DNA of 62,000 nt, taken from positions 86,417,278 to 86,479,277 of the forward strand of contig CM043967.1 in NCBI GenBank assembly GCA_014529385.2, given 5' to 3'. The notes under the pieces are model-generated. The model was not told where the DNA came from. It ran no database searches and was given only the letters and a program-made list of their open reading frames with translations. This stretch comes from Adiantum capillus-veneris (Eukaryota > Streptophyta > Polypodiopsida > Polypodiales > Pteridaceae). How positions within the stretch are numbered: position 1 is the stretch's first letter; every line of letters begins with the position of its first letter. Positions 1 through 10,365 of this stretch are shown one piece after another. Position numbers and translations under genes: made by a program.

Positions 1-128
1 TAAGCCATGATCATTGCTTCCGTTGTTGTAGACGATGTGGTTGGATTAGCATCCAAATTCCTTGGAGATTTTGCATCATTCTCCATGGCGAGTGTGGCTT
101 TTCCACCCTTGCGAGTTTTGTCTGACAT
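1..128 (-). CDS. LINE ORF1 N-terminus, partial
   Basis: Forty-two codons run from the ATG (complement of 126-128) to the window edge without a stop. LINE ORF1 proteins bind the element RNA and act as a nucleoprotein chaperone in retrotransposition. Only the low-complexity N-terminal leader is visible here, so no RNA-binding domain can be shown. Identification rests on residue-by-residue similarity to the longer ORF1 at 8673-9623: both start MS..TRKG and share END.KSP and an E.MIMA block. Coding status outside the window is unknown. Confidence 0.55.
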   Translation of the reverse strand, partial: MSDKTRKGGKATLAMENDAKSPRNLDANPTTSSTTTEAMIMA

Positions 129-354
129 TGCCTTCAAGTTGGCAACAAAAACGCAAAGTTTTGACAGTTTTTTCAGTTCTGAGATGCTGTTACAGCAAAG
201 CCTTTCATTACACAGAAAAATTCTGTCTTTACATCAATGCGTAGAGGGCTTCGTGCTCTTCGATTGAGGCTATAGATCACCTAAATCGGAGTTCGGATGA
301 GCAAGTTATGGTCAAAAGAGTGAACTGCTGCCTACTAGGTCAAAAAACGGCTGT

Positions 355-358
<4 letters not shown>
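1..358 (-). mobile_element. LINE copy A, 5' end (5'UTR plus ORF1 start), cut by window edge
   Basis: On the minus strand this reads as a LINE 5'UTR followed by the first codons of ORF1. It matches the 5'UTR of LINE copy B at about 9624-9855 over most of its length, including the block around 'gaagagcacgaagtcctctacgcat' in element orientation. The first element base lies directly against the (GA)n tract at 359-424. The ATG is at 128-126, and the 42 visible residues track copy B (END.KSP and E.MIMA blocks). The rest of the element lies left of the window. It is a second member of copy B's family with clear divergence. Confidence 0.7.

Positions 359-424
<66 letters not shown>
359..424. repeat. 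(GA)n microsatellite between two LINE ends
   Basis: An uninterrupted GA tract of about 66 bp. In minus-strand orientation it is (CT)n, lying between the 3' tail of the ORF1-only LINE relic (425-1211) and the 5' end of LINE copy A. Confidence 0.97.
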
Positions 425-427
<3 letters not shown>

Positions 428-1211
428 CATTATCGTCCTCAGAGGTCAAATATGACCTATGGGACCAAGAATACATACATGACTGGATCTCAAATACATG
501 GAGAATCATGACTATTGTGGATACAACAAAAACTGTGACATATGTCACTTAGGGGGGGAAAAGGGAGGAAGTGGCTTGGGAGTTTTTGGAGACCGAAAGT
601 CCTCGACGATAGCCTTGCCGCCTTGGTAGACATCCCATTTGCCAACTGCTCGCACTTCTTGAACCTTTTGGAGTTCTTGTTTGTTGACTTTGAGTTGGGC
701 AAGGGTCAAAGCCTCACTGATCCATACTTTGCTGCCCTTGAGAAGTCGTCCTTGGTGTAGAAGTGCTATGTGTGCCTCTTTGATTTTTAAGACAAGGATG
801 CCTTGGTTGGTGCGATTGTTGTGGTGGTGCACCTTTTCAATTGTGTTGGGGTCAAACTTGGTTGGGTGAATGGCTTGGTTGATCTTGTCTAGTGTCGAGG
901 TGTAGTCGTCGCTCTCTCCCCACCAAGTGGAGGGCAAGCCACCAATTCGGATAGAGAGTGCCAGTCCTTCCCGTTGGCTGCATTCTTGCATACATTCTTC
1001 TACTTTGGAGGAGACGGTGATCGTTGCTTGTTGAACTTGGGTGGCAAGGTTGGCCACGCTTGCGGTGAGGGTGTGCTCGATGTCGTTTGCTTTGGTAAGA
1101 AGTTGCTCGTTGTCGACTTGCTTTTGGGACAACAAGGAGGAGAGGCGAGTCTCAAGGGCTGCTAGATGTGCCTTGAGTTTGGCATTCTCGTCTTTGAGCT
1201 CTCAAATTTGG
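425..1211 (-). mobile_element. ORF1-only LINE relic with LINE 3' tail
   Basis: On the minus strand, ORF1 coding sequence (about 1200-545) is followed after only about 75 bp by GGTCCCATAGGTC and a tail that resembles the 3' ends of the LINEs at 37.5, 48.35 and 54.3 kb (ggtctcataggtca, then a purine/T stretch ending in taat.a), and then by (CT)n. No endonuclease or reverse-transcriptase sequence lies in between. This is either an internal deletion or a non-autonomous, ORF1-only derivative comparable in layout to mammalian HAL1. The 5' side is cut by the gypsy LTR that starts at 1212. Confidence 0.6.
545..1200 (-). pseudogene. LINE ORF1, C-terminal two thirds
   Basis: The reading frame is open from about 1200 down to a TAA at 545-547. 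The first part is heptad-like and charged (DENAKLKAHLAALETRL), which fits the trimerising coiled coil of LINE ORF1. It is followed by an RRM-like segment (LALSIRIGGLPSTWW) and a basic C-terminal segment (LLHQGRLLKGSKVWISEALT). The second ORF1 in the window, at 38.4-39.1 kb, has the same order and a related C-terminus. The start is missing because the gypsy element interrupts it at 1212, so this is a truncated copy. Function in RNA binding is known for the family and is inferred here. Confidence 0.65.
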
Positions 1212-2828
1212 TGTCATAGAATCTAATATCTAACCAACCCAAATGATTTTCTCATATTAAATTGATCACTTAATGTGGGAGAATAAACGGGAACAAGTGT
1301 TAAGATATAGATATGTGCTTATAGATCTATCTCAACACGGGGCCAATAGTAAAGGGGCCCAAATGGGAGATGGTCTATCAAGAGCAAGGCTAACCAATGG
1401 AGCATAAGACCTTAGGGTTAGCTTCATTGAATACCTCCAATAATGTGTGTAAAAGTCCTTTGACCTTAGGTAAGCTAGGGCTGAGGTTGAGGTGGGAACC
1501 CGGCCCAAGCTCGAGGTGTTTGTCGTGCTTGAGGTGTTTGTCCTGCTTGAGGTGCTTGATTAAGGTGCTTGAGGTGCTTGACTTACTCCATACTTGAGGT
1601 GCTTGACTTGCCGCTTGATTAAGGTGCTTGAGGTGCCTTGACATGCTTGCCTGAGATGCTTGTGGGAATACCCCCTAGTCCAAGTGCTTTGTCATGCTTG
1701 ATGACTAAGGTGCTTGAGCTCCTAAAGTCAAAAAGATCCCTACAAGGAGGGGGGAGAGCCTACAAGGGGGGGGGGGGGGATGAGAGAGAACACACACACA
1801 CACACACACAAGGGAAGCCCCAGCTTGAAGAGGCAGCAAGGACACTTGTCAAGTTCCTCCTCATGTTGCCCTCATGGTGTGCCTGAAGCCTATTGGTTGG
1901 CCACCCAAGGGGTCCAATGATAATTTAGGATATTTAATTAATTGATTTTGCATTTATCAAGTCCTCTCTCTCAAAGGGGAAAGGGGGACACTTGTCCCAA
2001 GGCTACCCCTGTTGCTTGTAATGGCTCCTGCTTGTGATTGGCTAGGCCTGGAGGGGTCCAATGAGCTTCAAGCATGAGCTACAAGGGGGGGTCGATCCAA
2101 GCAAGCTAGGGGGGTGCTTAGGGGGTATACTCACCCACACACACTCACAAACACTCTCATGGTGTGCTATGCAAAGTGAAAGAGCTCCCTCTCCAAGCAA
2201 GTAGAGGTTGAGAGCCTACACCAACACTCTTGGCTATGGAGTGCAAATCCAACCAAGAGCCATGCTTCAATGCTTGAGCTTGTCATCTCCTTCTTCTTCA
2301 TTACTATGCTATTATGTATGCTAGCTCAAGAGTTATGATAAGTGAGGAACTAGCTCTTTCTCGTATGAAATGTTTCTTCTTCCTCTTCCCTACCCTCATT
2401 CCCTGCTAGCTCTCTCCACCTTCGAAGGTGTTTGAGGTCTTGGGACTGAGGCTTGGTATAGTTAAAGATTTCTTCAAGTTTAGGTTATGCTATGATGGTG
2501 ATGCATGAAGCTTTCCATCTTCATTGCTTCACCTAGGTCACAAGGAACACAAAGAATGTATTGTAACAAGTCTCTCTTTATGGGAGAAATCATAATACAA
2601 ATGCCTATTGGAGGGGGGACCGGCTCCACATAAATCCGTTCCTCAACTGTTGTCATGTTCTCTAAATTCTCTCTCTTGCAAAAGTATTGTCTATGCCAAG
2701 TTAACTAATTGCTATGATTATGTTGCTATCTTCAATTATGTCTACCCGCTATGCTCACAAAATCATTTCTTGAAAGTATTCTCATTAAATTCTACTACTC
2801 TCAAATTGAATAGGCAAATTCCATTACA
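1212..2828 (+). repeat. gypsy 5' LTR
   Basis: It begins TGTCATAGAATC and ends CCATTACA, 1617 bp, and the primer-binding site starts one base later. It matches the 3' LTR nearly base for base from 5786 on, apart from repeat-length changes. It contains a degenerate 'gtgcttgag' minisatellite (about 1510-1670) that is longer than in the 3' LTR, a G14 run near 1766 and a (CA)n run near 1791-1811. Confidence 0.9.
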
Positions 2829-2829
2829 T

Positions 2830-2841
2830 TGGTATCAGAGC
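2830..2841 (+). other. Primer-binding site, initiator Met tRNA
   Basis: TGGTATCAGAGC lies one base after the 5' LTR. It is complementary to the 3' end of plant initiator methionine tRNA, the usual primer for minus-strand synthesis in plant LTR elements. Confidence 0.92.
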
Positions 2842-3242
2842 ATTTGGTTTCTCTTTTCTTGCTTAAGAAGAGAGGTCCTTAAGTAGCCTATAAATGGTTG
2901 ATGTTGTTAATTATAATAGAGTAAGTGGAACTGGGATCTAATATCGGTTTTGTTAAGCCCACTATGTGGGGGATGGTGCACACCTCGGGAGCTTTGGACT
3001 TAATAATGGAGTCTTTTTAGACTTGCCTATGGCTTTACCATTATTGAGCCATAAGAAGTCCGAAAGGAGCTAGCCCTTGGCAACTCTGCTATGTTAGACC
3101 TACTCCTCTACTCTCTATAATTAACCACTTTGAGCCGTGGGTGTAGATACTTAAGAGCTGATTTTCAAAGGCTAAGAGGAGTGGGAACTAAGGTTTTGTA
3201 TTGCCAAAGCATACACTAAGTATAAACATAAATTTTGTTAAC

Positions 3243-4091
3243 ATGGCTGACAATAATCAAGAGAGTAGAATGAACATTGATAGCTTTGATTTTGCACATG
3301 AAGGTGCTAATGATGATGCTCCCATGTTTGTGAATTATCTCGTCACTAGGTTGCAACAAGCTATGGGCAACCCTGTTTTGCAAACCGAAGTTACTCAAAA
3401 ACTTCATGCTTATGGAATTTCCCTTCCTCTCCCAGAGGAGAGAGAGCTTAGGAGGCCTCTTGAAGAGACCCCCAAAAGAAGATTCTCTCCCATGCAAGAG
3501 GAGGAATACAAAGAGAAAGAAAGCAATGACAGTCTAAGTTCTTCTGAAGATGTGGCTTCACGAAGACGGCGGTCTAGACGATCTCCTACTCCTCCCAAGA
3601 GGAAAAGAGAAACCTATAGTCCTTCTCCTCATCACTCTGAAAGGCAAGAGAGGAAACAAAGGAAGAAAAGGGCTAGGAAGAGGTCACCCTCTTCTCCTTC
3701 TTCTTCACCTTCCTCCTCTTCCGATGAAAGTTATGGCTATTCTCCTAGAGAATACAAGAGGGGAGGACATCGCAAATTATTTCCTGCATGGCGAAGGTCA
3801 CAAAAGCTAAAGAAGTTCAAGGAGGGAGGAAAGAGTATCTCTTTTCCCACCTACGATGGCACCTTTGGTGCTACCGACAAAGTGTTGGCCTTCATCCAGC
3901 AATTTGATGCGGCCTTTGGGGACGAGGGCTTCACAGAGTCCTCCAAGCTACGCCATGTAGCTATGCACTTCCAAAAATCAGCTCGTCAATGGTGGGCTAG
4001 CCTTCGTGGCAATGGAGAAGCCCCAAAGACATGGAAAACTCTACGAGTTTCCAGTCACCTTGCAGGATGGTTATCTTCTCCACGGCAATAG
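3243..4091 (+). pseudogene. gypsy gag, truncated
   Basis: The likely start is the ATG at 3243 (MADNNQESRM); an upstream in-frame ATG at 3201 is also open. The protein has an acidic N-terminus, a Ser/Arg-rich basic middle (RRRRSRRSPTPPKRKR and SSPSSSPSSSSDES), and then a retrotransposon gag core with FPTYDG near residue 205 and ARQWWASLRG near residue 250. Gag forms the particle that packages element RNA. After about 4044 the sequence switches to integrase in another frame, so the last ~15 codons are out-of-frame junk and the zinc knuckle is lost. The SR-rich segment could be mistaken for a splicing factor, but the gag core and the LTR context settle the call. Confidence 0.8.
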
Positions 4092-5426
4092 GCTATGTGT
4101 TACCCATTCCCTTCGTGAGAAGGTTATGTATGAATCCCATGCTCCTCCATATGCAGGGCATAGAGGTATTCAACCTACTCTCCGAGGAGTAGAGGCGTAT
4201 TTCTATTGGCCTACTATGAAAGTGGACATACAAGAGTATGTTTCAAAATGTGTAGTATGCCAAAAGACCAAGTATGATAGAGGGAAGCAACCTGGATTAC
4301 TCCAGCCATTGCCTATTCCAAATTCACCATGGGAGAGTATATCCATGGATTTCATCTTTGGATTACCCAAGTCTATCCATGGGAATACAGGAATATGGAC
4401 AATAGTCGACAGGTTTAGCAAGCAAGCACATTTTATTCCTGTCAAAAAGACTATTAAGGCACATCAAATGGCAACTCTCTTCATATCTCAGATTTTCAAG
4501 CACCATGGATTACCCACATCCATCGTGTCAGATAGAGATCCTAGAATGACCAGTAATTTCTGGAAAGGTCTCTTTGAAAATCTAGGAACAAGATTGAATT
4601 TCTCTTCAGCCTATCACCCACAAACGGATGGCCAAAGTGAGATAGCCAGTTTACGATACTCGATCTACTCAAAACTTATGTTACCGAAGTAGATCAACGC
4701 TCACAATGGGAAAAGTATTTACCGCTAGTAGAGTATGCCTACAATAATACTGTACATACTTCTACGGGGAAAGCACCTTTCGAGATCATAGAGGGAAGAC
4801 CTAAAAGTCCCTTGCTACTGAAAGTACATGGGAAGATCTTCGTCGCCGATGAGCATAGCCGTGACCTACAAGAATCTTTTCAAAAGATTAGGGAGGCTAT
4901 AGCCATCTCTCAACAAAGACAAAAAGCTGCTGCTGATAAGCACAGAAGAGCCTTAATGTTCAAAGAAAATGATTGGGTCTTACTCAAGTTTCCTAAGGCT
5001 CAATTAAGGCAAACGACGGGCAAAAATCCTACGGGCCATCAAAAGTATTATGCTAAACTAGCAAAAAGATACTATGGTCCTTTCCAAATCTTGAAGCCTA
5101 TCAATGAGACGGCTTATCAACTCAAGTTGCCCAACCATTGGCTTATACACAATGCCTTTCATGTAAGCCTACTTAAGCCCTACAAAGGAGAGCCACCAAC
5201 TGAACCAATTATTGAAGACCCTCCCAAAGTTGAAGACCAAGAAGAGGTGCTACAACCCGAAGCTGTCCTTCGGCATGAAGACAAGGTACTACGACATGGT
5301 AAGATAATCCGACGGTATCTTATTAAGTTCAAAAATTATCCTTTTGAAGATGCTAAATGGATGCAAGGAGTACAACTTAAGGATAGTATGAACCTTGTCA
5401 ATGCTTACAATGCTACATTAGAGTAA
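4046..5426 (+). pseudogene. gypsy integrase with chromodomain-like C-terminus, frameshifted
   Basis: Integrase joins element cDNA to host DNA. The N-terminal H2C2 zinc site is visible (GHRG near 4160 and CVVCQKTK near 4255). The catalytic core follows: D in ISMDFIFGLP, D in VSDRDPRMTS, and the conserved YHPQTDGQSE. Just after this, near 4650, the frame shifts, and coding continues to a stop at 5424-5426 in another frame. The C-terminal part carries the plant integrase block (HNAFHVSLLKPY) and a chromodomain-like end (IIRRYLIKFKNYPFEDAKW), as in chromoviruses, where the chromodomain can steer insertion. The upstream RT/RNase H is deleted. I give no joined reading of the two parts. Confidence 0.85.
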
Positions 5427-5769
5427 GCAAATGTACAACTCTCTTTTAATGACTCATGTTTTTGTCTTATAAGACTAATCCTATTTTTAATTGTGCACAA
5501 ATTTAACTAGTTTGCATGCTTAGAATCATGTTTGTGATGACGACGTCTCTCAAACACCAAGTAGAATTTGTCACTCTACTTTGGGAGAATGAAATGGACT
5601 AAAGAGCAGACATGCTTGCGGCAGCTATGTCTCCCAAGCACCAAATGGATTAGTCATCCATCTTGGAAAGATGTCGTAGGGTAAAAAAGGGACCCTCTAC
5701 CCGCTAAGTACGATTGACTAATGACTAAGCCTTTATCTCTTCTACCTCATAGTCGAGGACGACTATGAT

Positions 5770-5785
5770 TTCAAGAGAGAGGTAA
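5770..5785 (+). other. Polypurine tract of gypsy element
   Basis: A purine-rich stretch (tcaagagagaggtaa) sits directly before the 3' LTR TG at 5786, where plus-strand priming occurs in LTR elements. The self-complementary 'gtcgaggacgac' lies about 20 bp upstream. Confidence 0.7.
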
Positions 5786-7084
5786 TGTCATAAAATCTAA
5801 TATCTAACCAACCCAAATGATTTTCTCATATAATATTGATCACTTAATGTGGGAGAATAAACGGGAACAAGTGTTAAGATATAGATATGTGCTTATAGAT
5901 CTATCTCAACACGGGGCCAATAGTAAAGGGGCCCAAATGGGAGATGGTCTATCAAGAGCAAGGCTAACCAATGGAGCATAAGACCTTAGGGTTAGCTTCA
6001 TTGAAGACCTCCAATAATGTGTGAAAAGTCCTTTGACCTTAGGTAAGCTAGGGCTGAGCTTGAGGTGGGAACCCGGCCCAAGCTCGAGGTGTTTGTCCTG
6101 CTTGAGGTGCTTGACTTACTCCATGCTTGAGGTGCTTGACTTGCCGCTTGATTAAGGTGCTTGAGGTGCCTTGACATGCTTGTGGGAATACCCCCTAGTC
6201 CAAGTGCTTTGTCATGCTTGATGACTAAGGTGCTTGAGCTCCTAAAGTCAAAAAGATCCCTACAAGTAGGGGGGAGAGACTACAAGGGGGGGGGGGGGGG
6301 GGATGAGAGAGAACACACACACACACACACACACACAAGGGAAGCCCCAGCTTGAAGAGGCAGCAAGGACACTTGTCAAGTTCCTCCTCATGTCGCCCTT
6401 ATGGTGTGCCTGAAGCCTATTGGTTGGCCACCCAAGGGGTCCAATGATAATTTAGGATATTTAATTAATTGATTTTGCATTTATCAAGTCCTCTCTCTCA
6501 AAGGGGAAAGGGGGACACTTGTCCCAAGGCTACCCCTGTTGCTTGTAATGGCTCCTGCTTGTGATTGGCTAGGCCTGGAGGGGTCCAATGAGCTTCAAGA
6601 ATGAGCTACAAGGGGGGGTCGATCCAAGCAAGCTAGGGGGGTGCTTAGGGGGTATACTCACCCACACACACTCACAAACACTCTCATGGTGTGATATGCA
6701 AAGTGCAAGAGCTCCCTCTCCAAGCAAGTAGAGGTTGAGAGCCTACACCAACACTCTTGGCTATGGAGTGCAAATCCAACCAAGAGCCATGCTTCAATGC
6801 TTGAGCTTGTCATCTCCTTCTTCTTCATTACTATGCTATTATGTATGCTAGCTCAAGAGTTATGATAAGTGAGGAACTAGCTCTTTCTCGTATGAAATGT
6901 TTCTTCTTCCTCTTCCCTACCCTCATTCCCTGCTAGCTCTCTCCACCTTCGAAGGTGTTTGAGGTCTTGGGACTGAGGCTTGGTATAGTTAAAGCTTTCT
7001 TCAAGTTTAGGTGATGCTATGATGGTGATGCATGAAGCTTTCCATCTTCATTGCTTCACCTAGGTCACAAGGAACACAAAGAAT
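5786..7084 (+). repeat. gypsy 3' LTR, 3'-truncated
   Basis: It begins TGTCATAAAATC and follows the 5' LTR to 'aggaacacaaagaat', then switches abruptly to minus-strand LINE ORF2 sequence at 7085. The part matching 5' LTR positions of about 2555-2828 is missing. The G run (G17) and the (CA)n run are longer than in the 5' LTR, while the 'gtgcttgag' minisatellite is shorter. Confidence 0.9.
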
Positions 7085-8640
7085 CCCAATTAGTACTCCA
7101 ATCATAAGGCATACCATGTTGAAGTGCAAGGTTGAACATATCACACATCCACTCATGGGTAAAATCTCCCGTCCATTTGATCATCTCCGGCTTGATACCT
7201 TGAAGATCTCCCACTTTGCGAGTGGCCAACTTTTCAAGCCCACTGCATACATCCTCAATAGTAAAAAAAGACGGCATACATGGGAGTGAACCATAAAATG
7301 GCATTTTTTCAGTATTTGCTTGCTCATATAATTGCCTACAATGTGTGTACATATCCACTAGACTCAAGTTACCAAAATTCTCAACCCGCTTGCCTCTCAA
7401 GTTTCTCCAAAATCTTCCACATGCATGTGCCTTTTCTTGGACTTGAAATTCTTGTTGCTTTACTTCCCATCTTCTTCTCTTCTTTTGAATCAATGCCTTG
7501 TATGTATGCAAATGACTTTAATAGTTGTCTTTGTCCATAGTTGCATCAAGCTTTATCAAGGACTTTCGAGTATCTTGACATTCTTTATCAAACCACCTTT
7601 TGCGTGATCTATCTTTGTTGATACCATGGAGATGCTTTATGGCAAAGCATTCTTTCGCACAAGAACAAATTGCTTTCTTGAAAGCTTCCCATTTAGTTTC
7701 CAATGGTGTATCACATTGAAGCTTTATCATCCATAATTTTTGCTCAACCATTTCAATGTATATTAGTGCCCGTTTGAAATCCATACATAGTGATAACTTC
7801 TCTTTCCTTTGGCTGAGATTATCATGCTTAGTTGCTTCTCCACATGAAAGGTCAATACATAAGGTGCGATGGTCGGATTCCGGGGTCCATTGACCAAACA
7901 TAAAACTCTTTATGCGATACATGATGGCTTCAGAGAGTAGCATATAGTCAATCACACTATCCCCATTATGTCTCCTACATGTAAATCCATTGGTTCCACT
8001 CCACAAAGATACACCATTGGCAATGAGCATACCCGTGCTATTACACATGTGTAAAAGTAACTTTCCATAGTGATCCGGCTCTTTCTCATGCATTGAAGTA
8101 CGATCATACAAGTGAACTTCCTCCAACTCCCTTGAAATGTATGGCATATCAAATTGTTGAGTATCATGTTGCAATGTTTTTGTGCGAGCTTTTATATCCC
8201 CAAATACAATAACATCACCTTCACCTTTGAAATAAGCAATGTCCTCTTCCAAATCAGAAAATGGTTGATCTCTATCCATGCAAGCATAAAAGGGAGAATC
8301 ATGATGAGGAATGTAGCAACCGGCTACAAAAATGGGTGCTCTTTTTGGTGTCATAATTTTCAGCCATACATAACGTTTGTACTTGTCATCTTTCACAATT
8401 GATACAAAATCTTCCAATCCTTTCTTAACCATACATGCTAACCCTCCTTGTCCTCTTCGTTGCTTGAGATTCTTTGACCACATCAATGAATGTACATTGT
8501 AATCCTCCAAGCCGTTAATCCTTTGTGTATCATGCTCCCAAGTTTCAACAAGAAGTACAACATCAGCTTTGCTTGTTAGTTCATCAATGCCAACTCCCGC
8601 ATTCCATGGGTATCCATTACAATTTCAAAAGCATATTTTC
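7085..8640 (-). pseudogene. LINE ORF2, endonuclease domain and linker, truncated
   Basis: ORF2 of LINEs supplies an APE-type endonuclease and a reverse transcriptase. The frame reads from near 8640 (NCNGYPWNAG) through VVLLVETWEHD (the E of the QE/ET motif), VIVFGDIKARTK (usually GDFN), GDSVIDYMLL and PESDHRTL, which is the SDH catalytic block. It then enters the EN-RT linker (KRRRWEVKQQEFQ). An in-frame TGA sits where W is expected near residue 5, and a TAA lies at 7518-7520. The GDFN-to-GDIK change touches a conserved position. The RT core is absent. Confidence 0.8.
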
Positions 8641-8651
8641 AATTGTAACTC

Positions 8652-8664
8652 GGTCTCATAGGTC
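8652..8664 (-). other. 13-nt inter-ORF motif GACCTATGAGACC
   Basis: On the minus strand this lies between the ORF1 stop and the ORF2 start of LINE copy B. It is the exact reverse complement of the motif in LINE 3' tails at 37521-37533, 48334-48346 and 54283-54295. Confidence 0.6.
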
Positions 8665-8672
8665 ACGCATCC

Positions 8673-9623
8673 CTATTTGCTTGAGAGACTTGCCTCCTCC
8701 TTGGACACATTTTCTTCATGAGAGATCTCCTTGTTTTTATTATTCTTTTCCTCATATGCCTTGCGACGCATATTTTGTTGCTTAATAGTGCGATCTTCAC
8801 ATACAAAACATTTTGTATCCCTCAAATAGATCCAACTATTATCAAGGATAATCTTTCGCTTGGTCTCATCCGGCATGGTGCATACAATTGGCTGTTCTCC
8901 CAAGCGAGGAGCTCCTTGCTTCCCCACTCTATGTGCTCCATAGACCATAACTCCGGACATGCCAAAGTGGGTTTTGAAGAAATCTTCAATAACAATGGCA
9001 AGAGAAGGAGGTGTCTCTAACTTCTCTTCGGGAATTCCACGAATAACAATGTTCTTGGAACGTCGCTCCCGTTCCTTCAACTCCTCCACATCCACATTCT
9101 CAACATTCTTTGTTTGAACCATAGCTTGCATGAGTGAGGAATTAAAAACCACATTGCTACCACATACATCAGCCCAAGACTTGTTTGTGCATACATTTTT
9201 CATGTCGCATACATCCCGGCTCATAGTGTCAAATTTCTCCTCTTTCAATACATGTTCATGCTCTACTTTTCTCATCCGCTCCTTCAAAGCATTCAAGTCC
9301 ACAAGAGAGCGTTTACATTCCTTGACTTCCTCTTCAAGTTGCATCAAACGTGTTGTTTGCATCTCAAGTGTCCTCTTGAGATTCTCATTCTCAACCACAA
9401 GTACCCTTAGTGTGCCATGCTCCATTGCCAGTGCTCGTAAGTCTTCGCCTTGTTTGTTTACGGTCTCTTGCAATGATACCAAGTACGCCATGATCATGGT
9501 TTCCGATGTCGTTGGTTGGGTGGTTGTGTTGCTATCTCCACACTTAGGAGATTTTGGATCATTTTCCACAATGGTTGTGGACCTTGTTGAAGAAGAAGAA
9601 CCCTTGCGAGTGCCGGAAGACAT
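8673..9623 (-). CDS. LINE ORF1 protein (coiled coil plus RRM-like), open
   Basis: An uninterrupted frame of 316 codons. It has a Ser/Thr-rich leader (residues 1-40), a long coiled coil (about 45-140, with VENENLKRTLEMQ and LMQLEEEVKECKRSL), a spacer, and then an RRM-like block near residue 190 (RSKNIVIRGIPEEK) and a basic C-terminal block (LDNSWIYLRDTKCFV...RTIKQQNMRRKAYEEKN). This is the layout of LINE ORF1 proteins, which coat element RNA. The start is fixed by the matching MS..TRKG start of copy A. ORF2 downstream is broken, so the element is dead even though ORF1 reads through. Confidence 0.8.
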   Translation of the reverse strand: MSSGTRKGSSSSTRSTTIVENDPKSPKCGDSNTTTQPTTSETMIMAYLVSLQETVNKQGEDLRALAMEHGTLRVLVVENENLKRTLEMQTTRLMQLEEEVKECKRSLVDLNALKERMRKVEHEHVLKEEKFDTMSRDVCDMKNVCTNKSWADVCGSNVVFNSSLMQAMVQTKNVENVDVEELKERERRSKNIVIRGIPEEKLETPPSLAIVIEDFFKTHFGMSGVMVYGAHRVGKQGAPRLGEQPIVCTMPDETKRKIILDNSWIYLRDTKCFVCEDRTIKQQNMRRKAYEEKNNKNKEISHEENVSKEEASLSSK

Positions 9624-9852
9624 TGTATGTAAAATAGGAGATGAGAATCAATTTTGTTGAACCTCTTCACTTCGGAAATGCTGCTACATAAATGCCTTCC
9701 ATAACTCTGAAAATTTCTGTCTTTACATCAATGCGTAGAGGACTTCGTGCTCTTCGATTGAGGCTATAGATCACCCAAATCGGAGTTCGGATGAAGAAGT
9801 TATGATCAAAAGAGTGGACTGCTGTCTACTAGGTCAAAAAACGGCTGCGTTT

Positions 9853-9855
<3 letters not shown>

Positions 9856-9921
<66 letters not shown>

Positions 9922-9988
9922 ACATTGAATGTTGAATAATTTGGGAGGCAAGTTCGATCACAGGAATGCTCCTGAGAGATTTGTTTGT

Positions 9989-10076
<88 letters not shown>
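9856..10076. repeat. Compound microsatellites (GA)n, (GT)n, (GA)n
   Basis: (GA)n at 9856-9919, then 65 bp of unique sequence, then (GT)n at about 9985-10031 running into (GA)n up to 10076. The left tract meets the 5' end of LINE copy B, and the right tract is the insertion site of copia-1. Confidence 0.95.
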
Positions 10077-10079
<3 letters not shown>

Positions 10080-10268
10080 AGGAGTACGAGCGGAAGTGCC
10101 ACGCGAGAGAGAGTGCGAGAGGAAGAGCACGACGATATGGTGAACTCGCTCTACTGTAATGTGTAGAGCATAGTGAGTTCTTATTAGGTTTGTACAAAAG
10201 AATATGTGTACATACCTGGCGGCCCGCCCACTTACCTGTGCGACCACATTGGGCTTTATACCCCAACA
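10077..10268 (-). repeat. copia-1 3' LTR
   Basis: 192 bp. In plus-strand reading it starts TGAAGGAGTACG and ends ATACCCCAACA. Its partner is at 15442-15633 with about 4% difference. Confidence 0.93.
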
Positions 10269-10283
10269 ACCTCCCACTTAAAG
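10269..10283 (-). other. copia-1 polypurine tract
   Basis: On the minus strand, ctttaagtgggaggt directly precedes the 3' LTR. The same tract is found before the copia-4 LTR at 26096-26108. Confidence 0.8.
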
Positions 10284-10365
10284 TCCAATGTGGTACTTTA
10301 AGTGTGAGAGAACCTACTATACAAGCTAATATACAAGAGATGTAGAGATGTAGATCTTTGATGTA

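Larger units (their letters stand above)
1212..7084 (+). mobile_element. Ty3/gypsy element (chromovirus-like), internally deleted
   Basis: The layout is 5' LTR 1212-2828 (TG...CA), iMet-type primer site 2830-2841, gag, integrase with a chromodomain-like tail, purine-rich tract, and 3' LTR from 5786. The gag C-terminus, protease, reverse transcriptase and RNase H are missing, because gag jumps to integrase near 4045. The 3' LTR stops at 7084, where LINE sequence begins, so its last ~275 bp are lost and no target-site duplication can be tested. It could move only with proteins from elsewhere, and the integrase frame is also broken. Confidence 0.88.
7085..9855 (-). mobile_element. LINE copy B, 3'-truncated
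   Basis: Minus-strand non-LTR retrotransposon. The 5' end abuts (GA)n at 9856; then come a 5'UTR of about 230 bp, ORF1 (9623-8673), a ~160-bp spacer and ORF2 from about 8640. Sequence stops at 7085 before the reverse-transcriptase core, at the junction with the truncated gypsy LTR. LINEs normally lose 5' sequence, so loss of the 3' half points to a later deletion or recombination. Confidence 0.85.

Noticed and set aside
3550-3810. SR-rich protein as a possible splicing factor
   Set aside because: It lies inside gypsy gag, between the LTR/primer site and the gag core, and is the basic linker of gag or its shadow frame.
10010-10160. Cys-Val and Thr-His repeat peptides at GT/CA tracts
   Set aside because: Low-complexity translation of microsatellites; no codon or motif support.
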